From Anaerolineales bacterium (GTDB lineage: Bacteria; Chloroflexota; Anaerolineae; Anaerolineales; Villigracilaceae): a stretch of 64,000 nucleotides of DNA. The stretch covers positions 1,054,001 to 1,118,000 of the forward strand of contig CP129482.1 of NCBI GenBank assembly GCA_030583925.1, written 5' to 3'. Both the position numbers and the translations under genes were made by a program. This document shows, piece by piece, positions 42,699-52,209 of this stretch (position 1 is its first letter; every line of letters starts with the position of its first letter). Under the pieces are notes generated by a model. It searched no databases. It had not been told where the DNA came from and saw nothing but the letters and a program-made list of their open reading frames with translations.

Positions 42699-44015
42699 AT
42701 GAAGGTCAGTATATTGGGGCTTGGTTATGTTGGCTGTGTGTCAGCAGCATGTCTTGCAAGAGACGGAAATGAAGTTATTGGGGTGGATGTCAACCCGGTG
42801 AAAGTGGAATTGCTCGCTTCTGGGAAGTCGCCCATTGTTGAGCCCGGTCTGAATGATTTGATTGAGCAATTCGTAGGAGATGGCAGGTTGCAGGTTTCCA
42901 CGGATGTATTGTTCGCTGTAAAAAATACGAATGTTAGTTTGATCTGTGTTGGAACGCCCAGCAATGATAACGGAAGCCTTAATCTTGACTATGTCAAGAA
43001 TGTATGTCGGGAGATTGGTGAAGCTCTGGCAAAAAAGGATAATTATCATGTTGTGGTGGTTCGTAGCACGGTTTTGCCAGGTACAGTTGAGGAACTGTTG
43101 ATCCCGATTTTGGAACAAAACTCCGGGAAGAAAGCGGGAATTGATTTTGGCGTTTGCATGAATCCTGAGTTCCTTAGAGAAGGAAGCGCCATTAAGGATT
43201 ATTACAAACCTGGCTATGAGATAATTGGCGAACTTGATCAAAAAAGTGGGGATGTTATTACCGATCTGTACAAGGGTGTTTCCGCGCCAACTTTTCGGGT
43301 ATCGATTCGGATCGCTGAAATGGTTAAATATGTCAGCAATGCTTTTCACGCTCTGAAGATTGTTTTCGCAAATGAAGTAGGAAGCTTAAGCAGGGCGCAA
43401 GGAATTGACGGTCAACAGGTGATGGAAATTTTCTGCGCTGATACACAATTGAACATCTCGACTACTTATTTGCGCCCCGGTTATGCATTTGGCGGCTCGT
43501 GTTTGCCTAAAGATGTCCGGGCTTTATTATATCGAGCCAAGGAATTGGATGTCGAATGTGAGGTCCTGAGTTCCGTCATTCCAAGTAATCAAAAACAAAT
43601 CGAGACAAGCGTTAAGCTGGTCGAAAAGGCGGGAAAGAAGAAGGTTGGTTTCCTTGGATTGAGCTTCAAGCCGGATACCGACGATCTTCGTGAAAGTCCG
43701 GCGGTCATCCTGGCTGAAACATTATTGGGCAAGGGTTATCATATAAAAATCTATGATGATAAGGTTGAACTTTCCCGCCTGATCGGAGCGAACAAGGCGT
43801 TTTTGGAAAGTGAGTTACCGCATATTGCTTCCTTGATGTGTTCCTCCATGGAGGAATTAATCAAAGAGTCGGACGTGGTGATTATTACCAATGGGAGTAA
43901 GGCGTTCAAACAGGCGCCTGAGCTTATGAGCAAGCAACAAGTGCTAATTGATTTAGTGGGTGTTGCCAAGGAGAGCAGAGAGTTGCCTGGCGCTTATGAA
44001 GGGATAGGCTGGTAG
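42699..44015 (+). CDS. Nucleotide-sugar 6-dehydrogenase (GDP-mannose dehydrogenase-like)
   Basis: A 438-residue protein. GLGYVGCVSAACLARDG is the NAD motif, VRSTVLPGT and NPEFLREGSAI follow, the catalytic Cys is in FGGSCLPKDVRAL, and the third domain has KPDTDDLRESPA. The NAFHALKIVFANEVG segment is closer to AlgD-type GDP-mannose dehydrogenases than to UDP-glucose dehydrogenases. The product would be a uronic acid donor, making the polymer acidic. GGAG is eight bases before the ATG. Confidence 0.92.
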   Translation: MKVSILGLGYVGCVSAACLARDGNEVIGVDVNPVKVELLASGKSPIVEPGLNDLIEQFVGDGRLQVSTDVLFAVKNTNVSLICVGTPSNDNGSLNLDYVKNVCREIGEALAKKDNYHVVVVRSTVLPGTVEELLIPILEQNSGKKAGIDFGVCMNPEFLREGSAIKDYYKPGYEIIGELDQKSGDVITDLYKGVSAPTFRVSIRIAEMVKYVSNAFHALKIVFANEVGSLSRAQGIDGQQVMEIFCADTQLNISTTYLRPGYAFGGSCLPKDVRALLYRAKELDVECEVLSSVIPSNQKQIETSVKLVEKAGKKKVGFLGLSFKPDTDDLRESPAVILAETLLGKGYHIKIYDDKVELSRLIGANKAFLESELPHIASLMCSSMEELIKESDVVIITNGSKAFKQAPELMSKQQVLIDLVGVAKESRELPGAYEGIGW

Positions 44016-44027
44016 GCTCTTTTTAAA

Positions 44028-45074
44028 ATGGCATTTGATCGGAATCTGCGCTTCGTTGTTTTTCGTTATAGTCATCATTCTCCACATTCAGGATACTCGC
44101 GGACTGCCGAGTATGGAGAGAAGTTATTTAACAGCGAAACTATCCGTGTTGAGGAACCGTTATCGCGCGCCCTCATTCGTGAACGTATGTTGTGGAAGAT
44201 TTCAGCCGGCACCCCTGGGTATGACCGGACATCTATGGCAGTTGAGCTTAAGACCATGTGGCGTATGTTAAGCGAGCATAATTCAATTTACCACTTTCTC
44301 TATGGCGAGACTACCTATCATTACGCAGGTAGATTGAATCATAGAAATAACAATGATGTTGTGGCTACTTTCCACCTGCCGCCCGCCGGAATCAAGGAAG
44401 CGGTTCACATTAATTGGCATATCAAACAACTCTCAGCGGTTGTCTGTGTAGGCAATAATCAGCGGGAATATTTTGAACCGATTATTGGCGCTGACCGCGT
44501 CTTCTTTGCGCCACTCGGTGTAGCATCGGATTATTTCATCCCGTCTCAATCCGCAGAAAGCCGCGACCCGGATCTCTGTCTTATCGTCGGTGAAAACTAT
44601 CGTGATTATCCAACACTGCGCGGTGTAGTTGAATTAGTCGCTTACCTTCGTCCACAAACAAAATTTGTAATTCTGACCCCGCTGAAGAATGCCAGATTTT
44701 TAGGTGAACATCCCAATCTCACTTACACATCCGGGATTTCGGAAGAAAACCTATTAAAGCTATATCAGTCTGCCTCCGTCTTGTTGATGCCTCTTCTTGA
44801 TGCTACAGCGAACAATGCCATTCTCGAAGGGATGTCCTGTGGATTGCCAGTTGTAGTGACAGATGTTGGCGCTGTGCGCGATTATGTGGATCCGGGGTGT
44901 GGGATACTGACCAAACCGAAACAAGCCCGCGCGATGGCAGAAGCGGTGATCGATATCCTGAATAATGATTCGGAGCGCGCGAAAATGTCGTTGAAGTGCA
45001 GGGAGCAGGCGTTGAAATTTTCCTGGGAAGAGTCAGTAGGTAAATTGAAGTCGATTTATGAGGCATTGATTTGA
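44028..45074 (+). CDS. GT4-type glycosyltransferase
   Basis: A 348-residue GT-B protein starting MAFDRNLRFVVFRYSHHSPHSGYSR. Donor-domain motifs: LCLIVGENYRDYPTLRGVVELV, YTSGISEENLLKLYQSASVLLMPLLDATANNAILEGMSCGLPVVVTDVG. It overlaps the next gene by four bases. Function in glycan assembly from context; linkage unknown. Confidence 0.86.
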   Translation: MAFDRNLRFVVFRYSHHSPHSGYSRTAEYGEKLFNSETIRVEEPLSRALIRERMLWKISAGTPGYDRTSMAVELKTMWRMLSEHNSIYHFLYGETTYHYAGRLNHRNNNDVVATFHLPPAGIKEAVHINWHIKQLSAVVCVGNNQREYFEPIIGADRVFFAPLGVASDYFIPSQSAESRDPDLCLIVGENYRDYPTLRGVVELVAYLRPQTKFVILTPLKNARFLGEHPNLTYTSGISEENLLKLYQSASVLLMPLLDATANNAILEGMSCGLPVVVTDVGAVRDYVDPGCGILTKPKQARAMAEAVIDILNNDSERAKMSLKCREQALKFSWEESVGKLKSIYEALI

Positions 45075-46279
45075 AAGCGCTGAGCGTCATTATTCCCAAT
45101 TTCAATAACGCGAAATATTTGGGAAGAGCTATACAAAGTATTCTGGACCAAACATTCACCGACTATGAGATTATTGTTGTGGATGATGGTTCGACGGATA
45201 ACAGCAGGAATGTGGTAGATGCCTTTGGGAATAAGGTTCGTTATATTTGGCAGGAGAACAAAGGGCTTGGCGGCGCAAGAAATACAGGCATTCTCGCCTC
45301 GAACTCTGAATTTATCGGATTACTTGATGCCGACGATGAATGGAAACCAACCTATCTTGAGAAGATGATGCAGTTAGTTCGGCGTTGCCCTGAAGCAGTT
45401 GTTTATTTTAGCGGCGCACAAGGAATGGATGTCTTTGGGAATGATCTTCCTCAGGTTTTTGGGAGGATGATAACATCCAACATGACGTATCATAGTTTGC
45501 TAAGGGCAAATTTTATTATCCCCAGTACGGTTATTTTTCGACGTGACGTTATTCTGAAAGCGGGCTTGTTCGACGAGAAGAATCCGAATCTACATGGATG
45601 TGAGGACTGGGACCTTTGGCTGAGACTTCTCCCTTCGCATCAATTCGCAGGGACGGCTGAGCCATTGGTTCGATATCGACTCCATGAGAACACATTTTCT
45701 TCTGATCCGATCCATATGCAGATGGCAGTAAAAGCCGTGATCGAGAAACACTTTGGACTGGATGATGCACGGTATAGCGATTGGTCACTAGAAAAAAAGC
45801 ATGCCTTTGGTGGTATGTATCGTTTTCAATCTATCACGTTTGTTCAACGGCAAAATAATTGGGAATCAGCCCGATTTGCTTTGCAAAAAGCCCTTTTGAT
45901 TGACCCATCGTTGGCGATTGATCTCGATTTGTTTTATGAGTTGGGGTTAGGCAGCCAATCCGCCGGCTATCGGGGTGTATCTGCTGTTCAGAATTCTGAG
46001 ACCAGCGCTGCTCATCTTCAAATGATTATTCATTTGCTCCGAAATGTTCCTGAGCTACAAACTTTTTTTAATAGAATCGTAGGCACATCTGAATACGCCC
46101 TTGGTTTGATTGCTTATGGTTCCGGTCTTCGAAGGAGGAGCCGAAAACATTTTATCCGCGCGTTATCCCACCGTCCAGAATTGATTCTGGACTCTCGTCT
46201 GCTGGGGACCTCCATCAAGTCGCTCATTAGCGCGGACGAGATCAAGTCTCTCAGGAAATTTTTTAGGCGAGCGGCATGA
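45071..46279 (+). CDS. GT2 glycosyltransferase with helical C-terminal region
   Basis: A 402-residue protein starting at TTG overlapping the previous stop. GT-A motifs SVIIPNFNNAKYLGRAIQSILDQTF, VVDDGSTDNSRN, LLDADDEWKPTYLEKM and a CEDWDLWLRLL acceptor-site motif. The C-terminal 170 residues are helical with ALQKALLIDPSLAI and HFIRALSHRPELIL repeats, similar in plan to the protein at 39645-41042. Overlaps the following gene by four bases. Confidence 0.88.
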   Translation: MKALSVIIPNFNNAKYLGRAIQSILDQTFTDYEIIVVDDGSTDNSRNVVDAFGNKVRYIWQENKGLGGARNTGILASNSEFIGLLDADDEWKPTYLEKMMQLVRRCPEAVVYFSGAQGMDVFGNDLPQVFGRMITSNMTYHSLLRANFIIPSTVIFRRDVILKAGLFDEKNPNLHGCEDWDLWLRLLPSHQFAGTAEPLVRYRLHENTFSSDPIHMQMAVKAVIEKHFGLDDARYSDWSLEKKHAFGGMYRFQSITFVQRQNNWESARFALQKALLIDPSLAIDLDLFYELGLGSQSAGYRGVSAVQNSETSAAHLQMIIHLLRNVPELQTFFNRIVGTSEYALGLIAYGSGLRRRSRKHFIRALSHRPELILDSRLLGTSIKSLISADEIKSLRKFFRRAA

Positions 46280-47643
46280 GAATTTTATACATCACAAACG
46301 GTTACAAGCCTCATCGCTGGGCGGGTACTGAAACATACACCGCCGCGCTTGCAGAGGAGATGACAAAAAGAGGAAACCAGATTGAAATCCTGTGCGCTGG
46401 AAACTGGGATCGAGGTGACAAGTATTGGATGGGTATTACCCGCGATATGCAAAATGGAATACCGGTTCGCCGCTTGAATCTCAACTGGATGAAATCCCCG
46501 GCCCCATTTCGATATTTGTATCAAAATCCGGTTATAGCAGATTATTTGCACGGTCTGCTTGACGAAACTAAGCCCGATCTTGTGCATGTCACTTCGTGCG
46601 AGACTTTATCTGCTAGTGTATTGCATGTGGTCAAAGAATCAGGTTTGCCACTCATCCTAACCCTCACTGATTTCTGGTTCCTTTGCCCTAGGATCAATTT
46701 GTTGCACCCGGATGGTCATAATTGCACCGGGCGAACCACCCCGGTGGAATGCCTCGATTGTAAAATGCGTGACAACCGGGTATATCGGGCAGCGAAAAAG
46801 ATTGTGCCAAATGGATTGTTACACCCTGTGATGGAATTGGTCAGTCATGAACCGCGATGGACGCGGGTGCGCGGTCTACGTGGATTGGTGGGCGATATGG
46901 CAGAACGGAAAACCATGCTGAGCCACGCGCTTACCTTACCTGATCTTGTGGTGACAGCCTCCAACTTCGTACGTGATGTCTTTGTCTTGAATAGAGTGAA
47001 CATTCCCATCGTGGTTAAACCATACGGCAACGACCTTTCATGGCTTAAATCTTATAAGGGGAAGTCGGAGTCGAACGTGATCCGTTTCGGGTTTATCGGT
47101 CAGATCTTCCATGCAAAAGGAGTTCATATCCTTCTCGAGGCGTTGGCGATGATCCCGCCCGCGTTGCAACAGAAATTTTTGTTGGTCATTTATGGCAGCA
47201 TGGGATTGGACTCAACCTATAGTGAGCGCGTAAAAGATCTCGCTTCACGTTACCCGAATGTTTCGTTTGAGGGTACATATCCTCACGCAGAAACCGCGCA
47301 AATTTTTTCAAATGTGGATGTTCTGATCGTGCCGTCTCTTTGGTACGATTTCCCACTTATCATCCAGGAAGCGTTCGCTACACAGACCCCGGTTATTGCT
47401 ACGAATCTTGCCGGCATGGCGGAAGTTGTCGAACACGAGAAGAGCGGCCTGTTGTTCGAACGCGGCAATGCGAAAGAACTTGCCATACAAATTCAAAGAA
47501 TCATGAACGAGCCCGGCTTGTTAAACAATCTGAGCCGGGGTGTTCCCGAAGTAATGTCTATTCAGAATCACGTTGAGTATTTCAAAAAAATTTACGAGCA
47601 AGTTGTGCAAAATAATCGCGACAAGAGAGGTATTCAGGTATGA
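46276..47643 (+). CDS. GT4-type glycosyltransferase
   Basis: A 455-residue GT-B protein. N-terminal MRILYITNGYKPHRWAGTETY acceptor domain; a Cys-containing stretch (CPRINLLHPDGHNCTGRTTPVECLDCKMRD) typical of a subgroup of GT4 enzymes; the donor domain has FGFIGQIFHAKGVHILLEAL and VDVLIVPSLWYDFPLIIQEAFATQTPVIATNLAG. Coupled by four-base overlaps on both sides. Confidence 0.9.
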   Translation: MRILYITNGYKPHRWAGTETYTAALAEEMTKRGNQIEILCAGNWDRGDKYWMGITRDMQNGIPVRRLNLNWMKSPAPFRYLYQNPVIADYLHGLLDETKPDLVHVTSCETLSASVLHVVKESGLPLILTLTDFWFLCPRINLLHPDGHNCTGRTTPVECLDCKMRDNRVYRAAKKIVPNGLLHPVMELVSHEPRWTRVRGLRGLVGDMAERKTMLSHALTLPDLVVTASNFVRDVFVLNRVNIPIVVKPYGNDLSWLKSYKGKSESNVIRFGFIGQIFHAKGVHILLEALAMIPPALQQKFLLVIYGSMGLDSTYSERVKDLASRYPNVSFEGTYPHAETAQIFSNVDVLIVPSLWYDFPLIIQEAFATQTPVIATNLAGMAEVVEHEKSGLLFERGNAKELAIQIQRIMNEPGLLNNLSRGVPEVMSIQNHVEYFKKIYEQVVQNNRDKRGIQV

Positions 47644-48635
47644 GAAACGTATTGGTTACCGGTGGGGCGGGCTTCATTGGCTCGCATGTCGCCGAAGAAT
47701 TAGTCAAACAAGGACATCGTGTTGTTGTGTTGGATGACCTGAGCGGCGGTTTCGAGGATAATATTGTGAGGGGCGCGGAATTTGTGCAGGGAAGCGTCAA
47801 CGACATCGCGTTAATCGAGCGGTTGTTCTCGAAGAATCGATTTGAATTCGTATTTCACCTCGCTGCATATGCGGCAGAAGGTCTGAGTCATTTCATCAAA
47901 CGATTCAATTACAATAACAACCTGATCGGGAGCGTCAACTTGATCAATGCCTCGGTCAATTACAATGTAAAATGCTTCGTTTTTACCTCTTCGATCGCTG
48001 TATACGGAGCTAGCCCTATGTTGCCGATGACGGAGGAAACTCCTGCTCATCCGGAAGATTCCTATGGTATCGCCAAACTCGCAGTCGAACAGGAACTGAA
48101 GACGTGCAAGGAAATGTTCGATCTCGACTACATCATCTTCCGCCCACATAATGTGTTTGGCGAGCGGCAGAATATCGGCGATAAATATCGCAATGTCGTT
48201 GGTATCTTTATGAACCAGATTCTTCAAGGCAAGCCCATGTCCGTGTTTGGGGACGGCGAGCAGACTCGCGCTTTCAGTTATATAGCAGACGTTGCGCCGG
48301 TCATTGCAGAATCGATCAACGTGCCTGATGCGTACAATCAAACCTTCAATGTCGGCGCGGACCAGCATTACTCGGTGAACCAACTTGCCCGCTCGGTGGC
48401 GGTGGCGATGGGAGTCGAACCGAATATCGCGCATCTCCCCGCGCGTAACGAAGTGATGCATGCCTACTCATCGCATGAAAAAGTACAGCGGATTTTTGGC
48501 AACCGGAAACTTTTTAGCCTCGACGAAGGATTATTAAGAATGGCGGAGTGGGTAAAACAACATGGGGCGCGCGAAAGCAAAAAGTTCAATGAAGTGGAGA
48601 TCGAGAAGAATTTCCCGAAAGCTTGGTTGATGTAG
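47640..48635 (+). CDS. NAD-dependent epimerase/dehydratase
   Basis: A 331-residue extended SDR: VTGGAGFIGSHVAEELVKQGH, catalytic Ser/Thr in TSSIAVYG, Tyr-Lys in DSYGIAKLAVEQ, and HNVFGERQN. It is GalE-like, related to but clearly different from the epimerase at 24538. Likely makes a UDP-sugar used by neighbours. Its ATG overlaps the previous stop. GC is visibly higher here than in the 33-46 kb genes. Confidence 0.9.
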   Translation: MRNVLVTGGAGFIGSHVAEELVKQGHRVVVLDDLSGGFEDNIVRGAEFVQGSVNDIALIERLFSKNRFEFVFHLAAYAAEGLSHFIKRFNYNNNLIGSVNLINASVNYNVKCFVFTSSIAVYGASPMLPMTEETPAHPEDSYGIAKLAVEQELKTCKEMFDLDYIIFRPHNVFGERQNIGDKYRNVVGIFMNQILQGKPMSVFGDGEQTRAFSYIADVAPVIAESINVPDAYNQTFNVGADQHYSVNQLARSVAVAMGVEPNIAHLPARNEVMHAYSSHEKVQRIFGNRKLFSLDEGLLRMAEWVKQHGARESKKFNEVEIEKNFPKAWLM

Positions 48636-48640
48636 TTTCT

Positions 48641-49555
48641 ATGGATTATCCGTTGGTTGTCTGCGTGATCTTGAATTCCAATCGGCGCGAGGATACCCTC
48701 GCGTGCCTAGATTCGCTTGCGGTTTCAGATTATCCCAATGTAAAATCCATTGTTCTGGACAATAATTCAACTGATGGGTCAGTAGATGCGATCCGGAATA
48801 GATTTCCTAATGTGACCATCATCCACCTGACGGAAAACCTTGGATATGCAGGCAACAACAATGTCGGTGTGAATGCGGCTCTGAAAATGGGAGCAGAGTG
48901 GGTATTCGTTTTGAACGAAGATGTGATCATGGATCGCGATTGTCTGCGGAAACTTGTCGAAGTGGGGGAAGGCGAATCGCGAATCGGAATCCTCGGACCG
49001 ATGGTCTACCATTTCGACGAAAAGCAGATCATCCAGTCGGCGGGCGGCATGCTTGGAAAATACTGGCAGAGTATCCACCTTGGTCAAAACGCGCCGGATC
49101 AAGGTCAATTCCGTGAGCCACACCTGGTAGAATGGATTTCCGGTTGCGCCATACTCTTCCGGCGCGCAGCGATTGAACAGGCAGGGATGCTGGACAGCAA
49201 TTACTTCATTTATTGGGAGGAAACTGAGTGGTGTATTCGCACCACGCGTGCTGGCTGGAAGATCGTTCATGTGCCTGAGGCGAAACTCTGGCACAAAGGC
49301 GTGCAAAAAAACTACCAGCCCAAACCCTCGTTCACCTACTATGCTACGCGTAATCACCTCTTCACACTCGCCAAACATCATGCTCCGCTCGTCGCGAAAA
49401 TGTACACGTGGTTCCAATTCACCCGCACGCTCATCAGTTGGAGCGTGAAATCGAAGTGGCGTCACAAACGTGAACATCGCAATGCGATGTGGCGCGGAAT
49501 TCTGGATTTTTTGCGAGGGCGAATGGGCCCAATGCCAGTCAAATCGCAAAGTTGA
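48641..49555 (+). CDS. GT2 glycosyltransferase (rhamnosyltransferase-like)
   Basis: A 304-residue GT-A protein with MDYPLVVCVILNSNRREDTLACLDSL, VLDNNSTDGSVDAI, NVGVNAAL...VFVLNEDVIMD, WISGCAILFRRAAIEQ and YFIYWEETEWCIRTTRAGW, the signature of the WbbL/rhamnosyltransferase group. The ATG at 48641 is chosen; a TTG 18 bases upstream overlaps the preceding gene. Confidence 0.88.
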   Translation: MDYPLVVCVILNSNRREDTLACLDSLAVSDYPNVKSIVLDNNSTDGSVDAIRNRFPNVTIIHLTENLGYAGNNNVGVNAALKMGAEWVFVLNEDVIMDRDCLRKLVEVGEGESRIGILGPMVYHFDEKQIIQSAGGMLGKYWQSIHLGQNAPDQGQFREPHLVEWISGCAILFRRAAIEQAGMLDSNYFIYWEETEWCIRTTRAGWKIVHVPEAKLWHKGVQKNYQPKPSFTYYATRNHLFTLAKHHAPLVAKMYTWFQFTRTLISWSVKSKWRHKREHRNAMWRGILDFLRGRMGPMPVKSQS

Positions 49556-49558
49556 TAG

Positions 49559-50740
49559 ATGAAGATTTTGTTTCTTTCACGCTGGTTCCCAGACCCTCCT
49601 GACAACGGTTCGAAGATTCGCATCATCAATCTCTTGCGCGGGCTTGCCCTGCATCACGATGTGACGTTGTTGAGTTTCAGCGACCAGCCTGAAATGAGTC
49701 GGGAATCGCCAAAGGTCAAGGCTTTCTGCAAAAGCATACACGTTATCCCATGGAAGGAATTCAATCCCTATCGCTGGCGCGCGCTGGCTGGTTTTTTTAG
49801 CCTTAAGCCGCGCTCGATCGTGGATACTTTTTCCCCGGTTATGGCAGAAAGCATTGTGCGAACTCTGGATGAAGAGAATTTCGACGTTGTCATTGCCTCC
49901 CAGTTATCTATGGCGGCTTATTACCCCTACTTCAGGAATACACCGGCGCTATTCGAAGAGTTGGAACTCGGGTTGGCGTATGAAGGCTCCGCCTCAAGCG
50001 CCGGCTGGATGCGCCGCATCCTCCGCAGGTTTACTTGGTTCAAATTCCATTTTTACCTTTCCCGCCTCTTGAAACATATTCGGTCTATCACCGTCGTGTC
50101 TGAGATAGAGCGTGAACTCGTATCTCGAAATTTCACAGAGATCAAAGAAGTAACGGTTGTCCCAAACGGCATAGATGTTGACGAATGCACGAACGTGAAC
50201 GCGGAGCCACAACCACATACGATAATCTTCACAGGCTCGTTCCGTTATCGAGTTAATTATGAAGCAATGGTCTGGTTCATAAGCGAGGTGTTTCCCCTAG
50301 CGCTTGAGAAGATACCAACCATGGAGTTGATCATCACGGGAGATCACCAGAACCTTCCCCTTCCCTCGCAAAGAAATGTTCGACTTGCGGGGTATGTGGA
50401 TAATGTGCGCTCATGGATCGCAAGTTCAACGATCGCTATTGCTCCCTTGCTAAGCGGCGGCGGCACACGATTGAAAGTCCTTGAAGCAATGGCGCTTGGA
50501 ACGCCGGTGGTTGCCACCTCGAAAGGCGCGGAAGGATTGAACGCTGTCAACAAAGAACATCTTTTGATCGCCGATACACCGGAAGAGTTTGCCCAATGTA
50601 TCCTCAATCTGATGAGTGATTGGTCATTGGCAAAGCAGATCTCGTCCAATGCTCGCCAGTTAGTAAAGATGCAATATGATTGGGGGGCAGTTATGCCCCG
50701 GTTTCTTCGGCTAGTGGAGACAACTGCAGTTTATGGATAA
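49559..50740 (+). CDS. GT4-type glycosyltransferase
   Basis: A 393-residue GT-B protein: MKILFLSRWFPDPPDNGSKIRIINLLRGLALHHDV, then TIIFTGSFRYRVNYEAMVWFISEVFPL and STIAIAPLLSGGGTRLKVLEAMALGTPVVATSKGAEGL. The pattern matches the exosortase-associated/PEP-CTERM type GT4 subgroup. Starts four bases after the previous stop. Confidence 0.9.
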   Translation: MKILFLSRWFPDPPDNGSKIRIINLLRGLALHHDVTLLSFSDQPEMSRESPKVKAFCKSIHVIPWKEFNPYRWRALAGFFSLKPRSIVDTFSPVMAESIVRTLDEENFDVVIASQLSMAAYYPYFRNTPALFEELELGLAYEGSASSAGWMRRILRRFTWFKFHFYLSRLLKHIRSITVVSEIERELVSRNFTEIKEVTVVPNGIDVDECTNVNAEPQPHTIIFTGSFRYRVNYEAMVWFISEVFPLALEKIPTMELIITGDHQNLPLPSQRNVRLAGYVDNVRSWIASSTIAIAPLLSGGGTRLKVLEAMALGTPVVATSKGAEGLNAVNKEHLLIADTPEEFAQCILNLMSDWSLAKQISSNARQLVKMQYDWGAVMPRFLRLVETTAVYG

Positions 50741-50802
50741 TACACCGCAATTCCTCAAGCCTTGAATTGGGGATTTGTATTACCCTAAAGAGCATAGATG
50801 CG

Positions 50803-52191
50803 ATGGATATAGATTTCGACTTGAAATTTTTTACATTTAAGCGAAGAGTGTCTCTCAGCAAGAAGACATTCCAATATATTGTTGCAATCCTCGCCATTTT
50901 GCTTGCCACAATCGCTTCGTATTGGGGTTCTGAAAAAGTCCTCATGCTGATATTGGCTGCGTTTGGAGGATCGCTTGCCCTGTTAATTTTAATGCGCCAA
51001 CTGGCGATCGGCTACATCCTATTGCTCTTAGGCAGTATCTTTGTGCCTTTCTCTGGACCAGGCGGCATTAATGCCTCCATGCTCATATTGATTGTTATGG
51101 TATTACTCTGGGTGATGGATATGTTCGTTGTAAAACGCCAATTCCAATTTGTTCGTTCCGGTCCCATTCGCCCAACGTTCTATTTCATGGTGGTGTGTGT
51201 GGCGGCGCTCCTGATGGGGCAGGTTCTCTGGTATGTAGTCGCTATCCAAGCGCCACTTGATACTCAACTTGGCGGATTTGCGATCTATTTTTTCTCACTG
51301 GCGACTCTGGTAATGACAGCGAACATCATAAAAGATGTTCGCTGGCTTAAGGCGTTTGTATGGCTTTTCATTGGATCGGGCGCAATATATATGTTTGCGC
51401 GTGTGCTGAATCTGTCTGTTTTTGACGATTATTATGCGCTTGGCTACACCGCCAATAGCATGTTATGGACGTGGCTGGCGGCGTTACCATTCGGGCAGGC
51501 GCTTTTTAATCATGATTTATCGAAAAGCAAGAAAGCGATATTGTGGCTTATTGTAATCGTAACTATGTATGTGGCGATAGTTCAAGGACAGGATTGGAAA
51601 TCTGGTTGGGTCCCATCCTTAATTGTTATCGGGGTGTTATTGGCGTTGCGATATAAAAGAGCCGCTATTGCATCAACTCCGTTCGTGCTTACTGCTTTTA
51701 TTTATTTACTTCTGCGGCAGATTACAGCGGAAGAGTGGAGTTGGGGAACTCGGTTGGACGCTTGGCGAATTGTGCTTGAGGCGAGTCGCGTTAATCCCTT
51801 GCTGGGGTTAGGTTTTGCCAATTATTACTGGTATGTATCTCTATTTAACATTCGAGGTTATTATGTTGCTTTTAATTCTCATAGCCAATATGTAGATTTG
51901 ATTGCTCAGACTGGCATCTTAGGATTGATATGTTTTATCTGGATTCTCTTTGAAATTGGTAGACTGTCTTGGTCTTTATCTCAGAGACTAACCGATGGCT
52001 TTGCGCGTGGTTATGCCTATGGTGTCTTTGCCGGGCTTGCAGGTGTAGTGACTGCGGCGTTTCTTGTGGATTGGGTGCTCCCTTTTGCTTACAACATTGG
52101 TCTGACGGGGTTTCGCGCGAGCATCCTGCCTTGGGTTTTCTTTGGGGGGGTGGTAAGTATTCAACAAATCTATCTTCGAGAAAAATCTTAG
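50803..52191 (+). CDS. O-antigen ligase/polymerase-like membrane protein
   Basis: A 462-residue protein with about twelve membrane helices. Its large outer loop has WGTRLDAWRIVLEASRVNPLLGLGFANYYWYV and NSHSQYVDLIAQTGILGLICFIW, the Wzy_C/WaaL-type loop. Start ATG 50803 is chosen because the upstream in-frame part overlaps the previous gene. It is the second such protein in the locus, and lacks the TPR region of the first. Confidence 0.85.
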   Translation: MDIDFDLKFFTFKRRVSLSKKTFQYIVAILAILLATIASYWGSEKVLMLILAAFGGSLALLILMRQLAIGYILLLLGSIFVPFSGPGGINASMLILIVMVLLWVMDMFVVKRQFQFVRSGPIRPTFYFMVVCVAALLMGQVLWYVVAIQAPLDTQLGGFAIYFFSLATLVMTANIIKDVRWLKAFVWLFIGSGAIYMFARVLNLSVFDDYYALGYTANSMLWTWLAALPFGQALFNHDLSKSKKAILWLIVIVTMYVAIVQGQDWKSGWVPSLIVIGVLLALRYKRAAIASTPFVLTAFIYLLLRQITAEEWSWGTRLDAWRIVLEASRVNPLLGLGFANYYWYVSLFNIRGYYVAFNSHSQYVDLIAQTGILGLICFIWILFEIGRLSWSLSQRLTDGFARGYAYGVFAGLAGVVTAAFLVDWVLPFAYNIGLTGFRASILPWVFFGGVVSIQQIYLREKS

Positions 52192-52209
52192 TAATCGAGT
52201 GAGGTTCTC

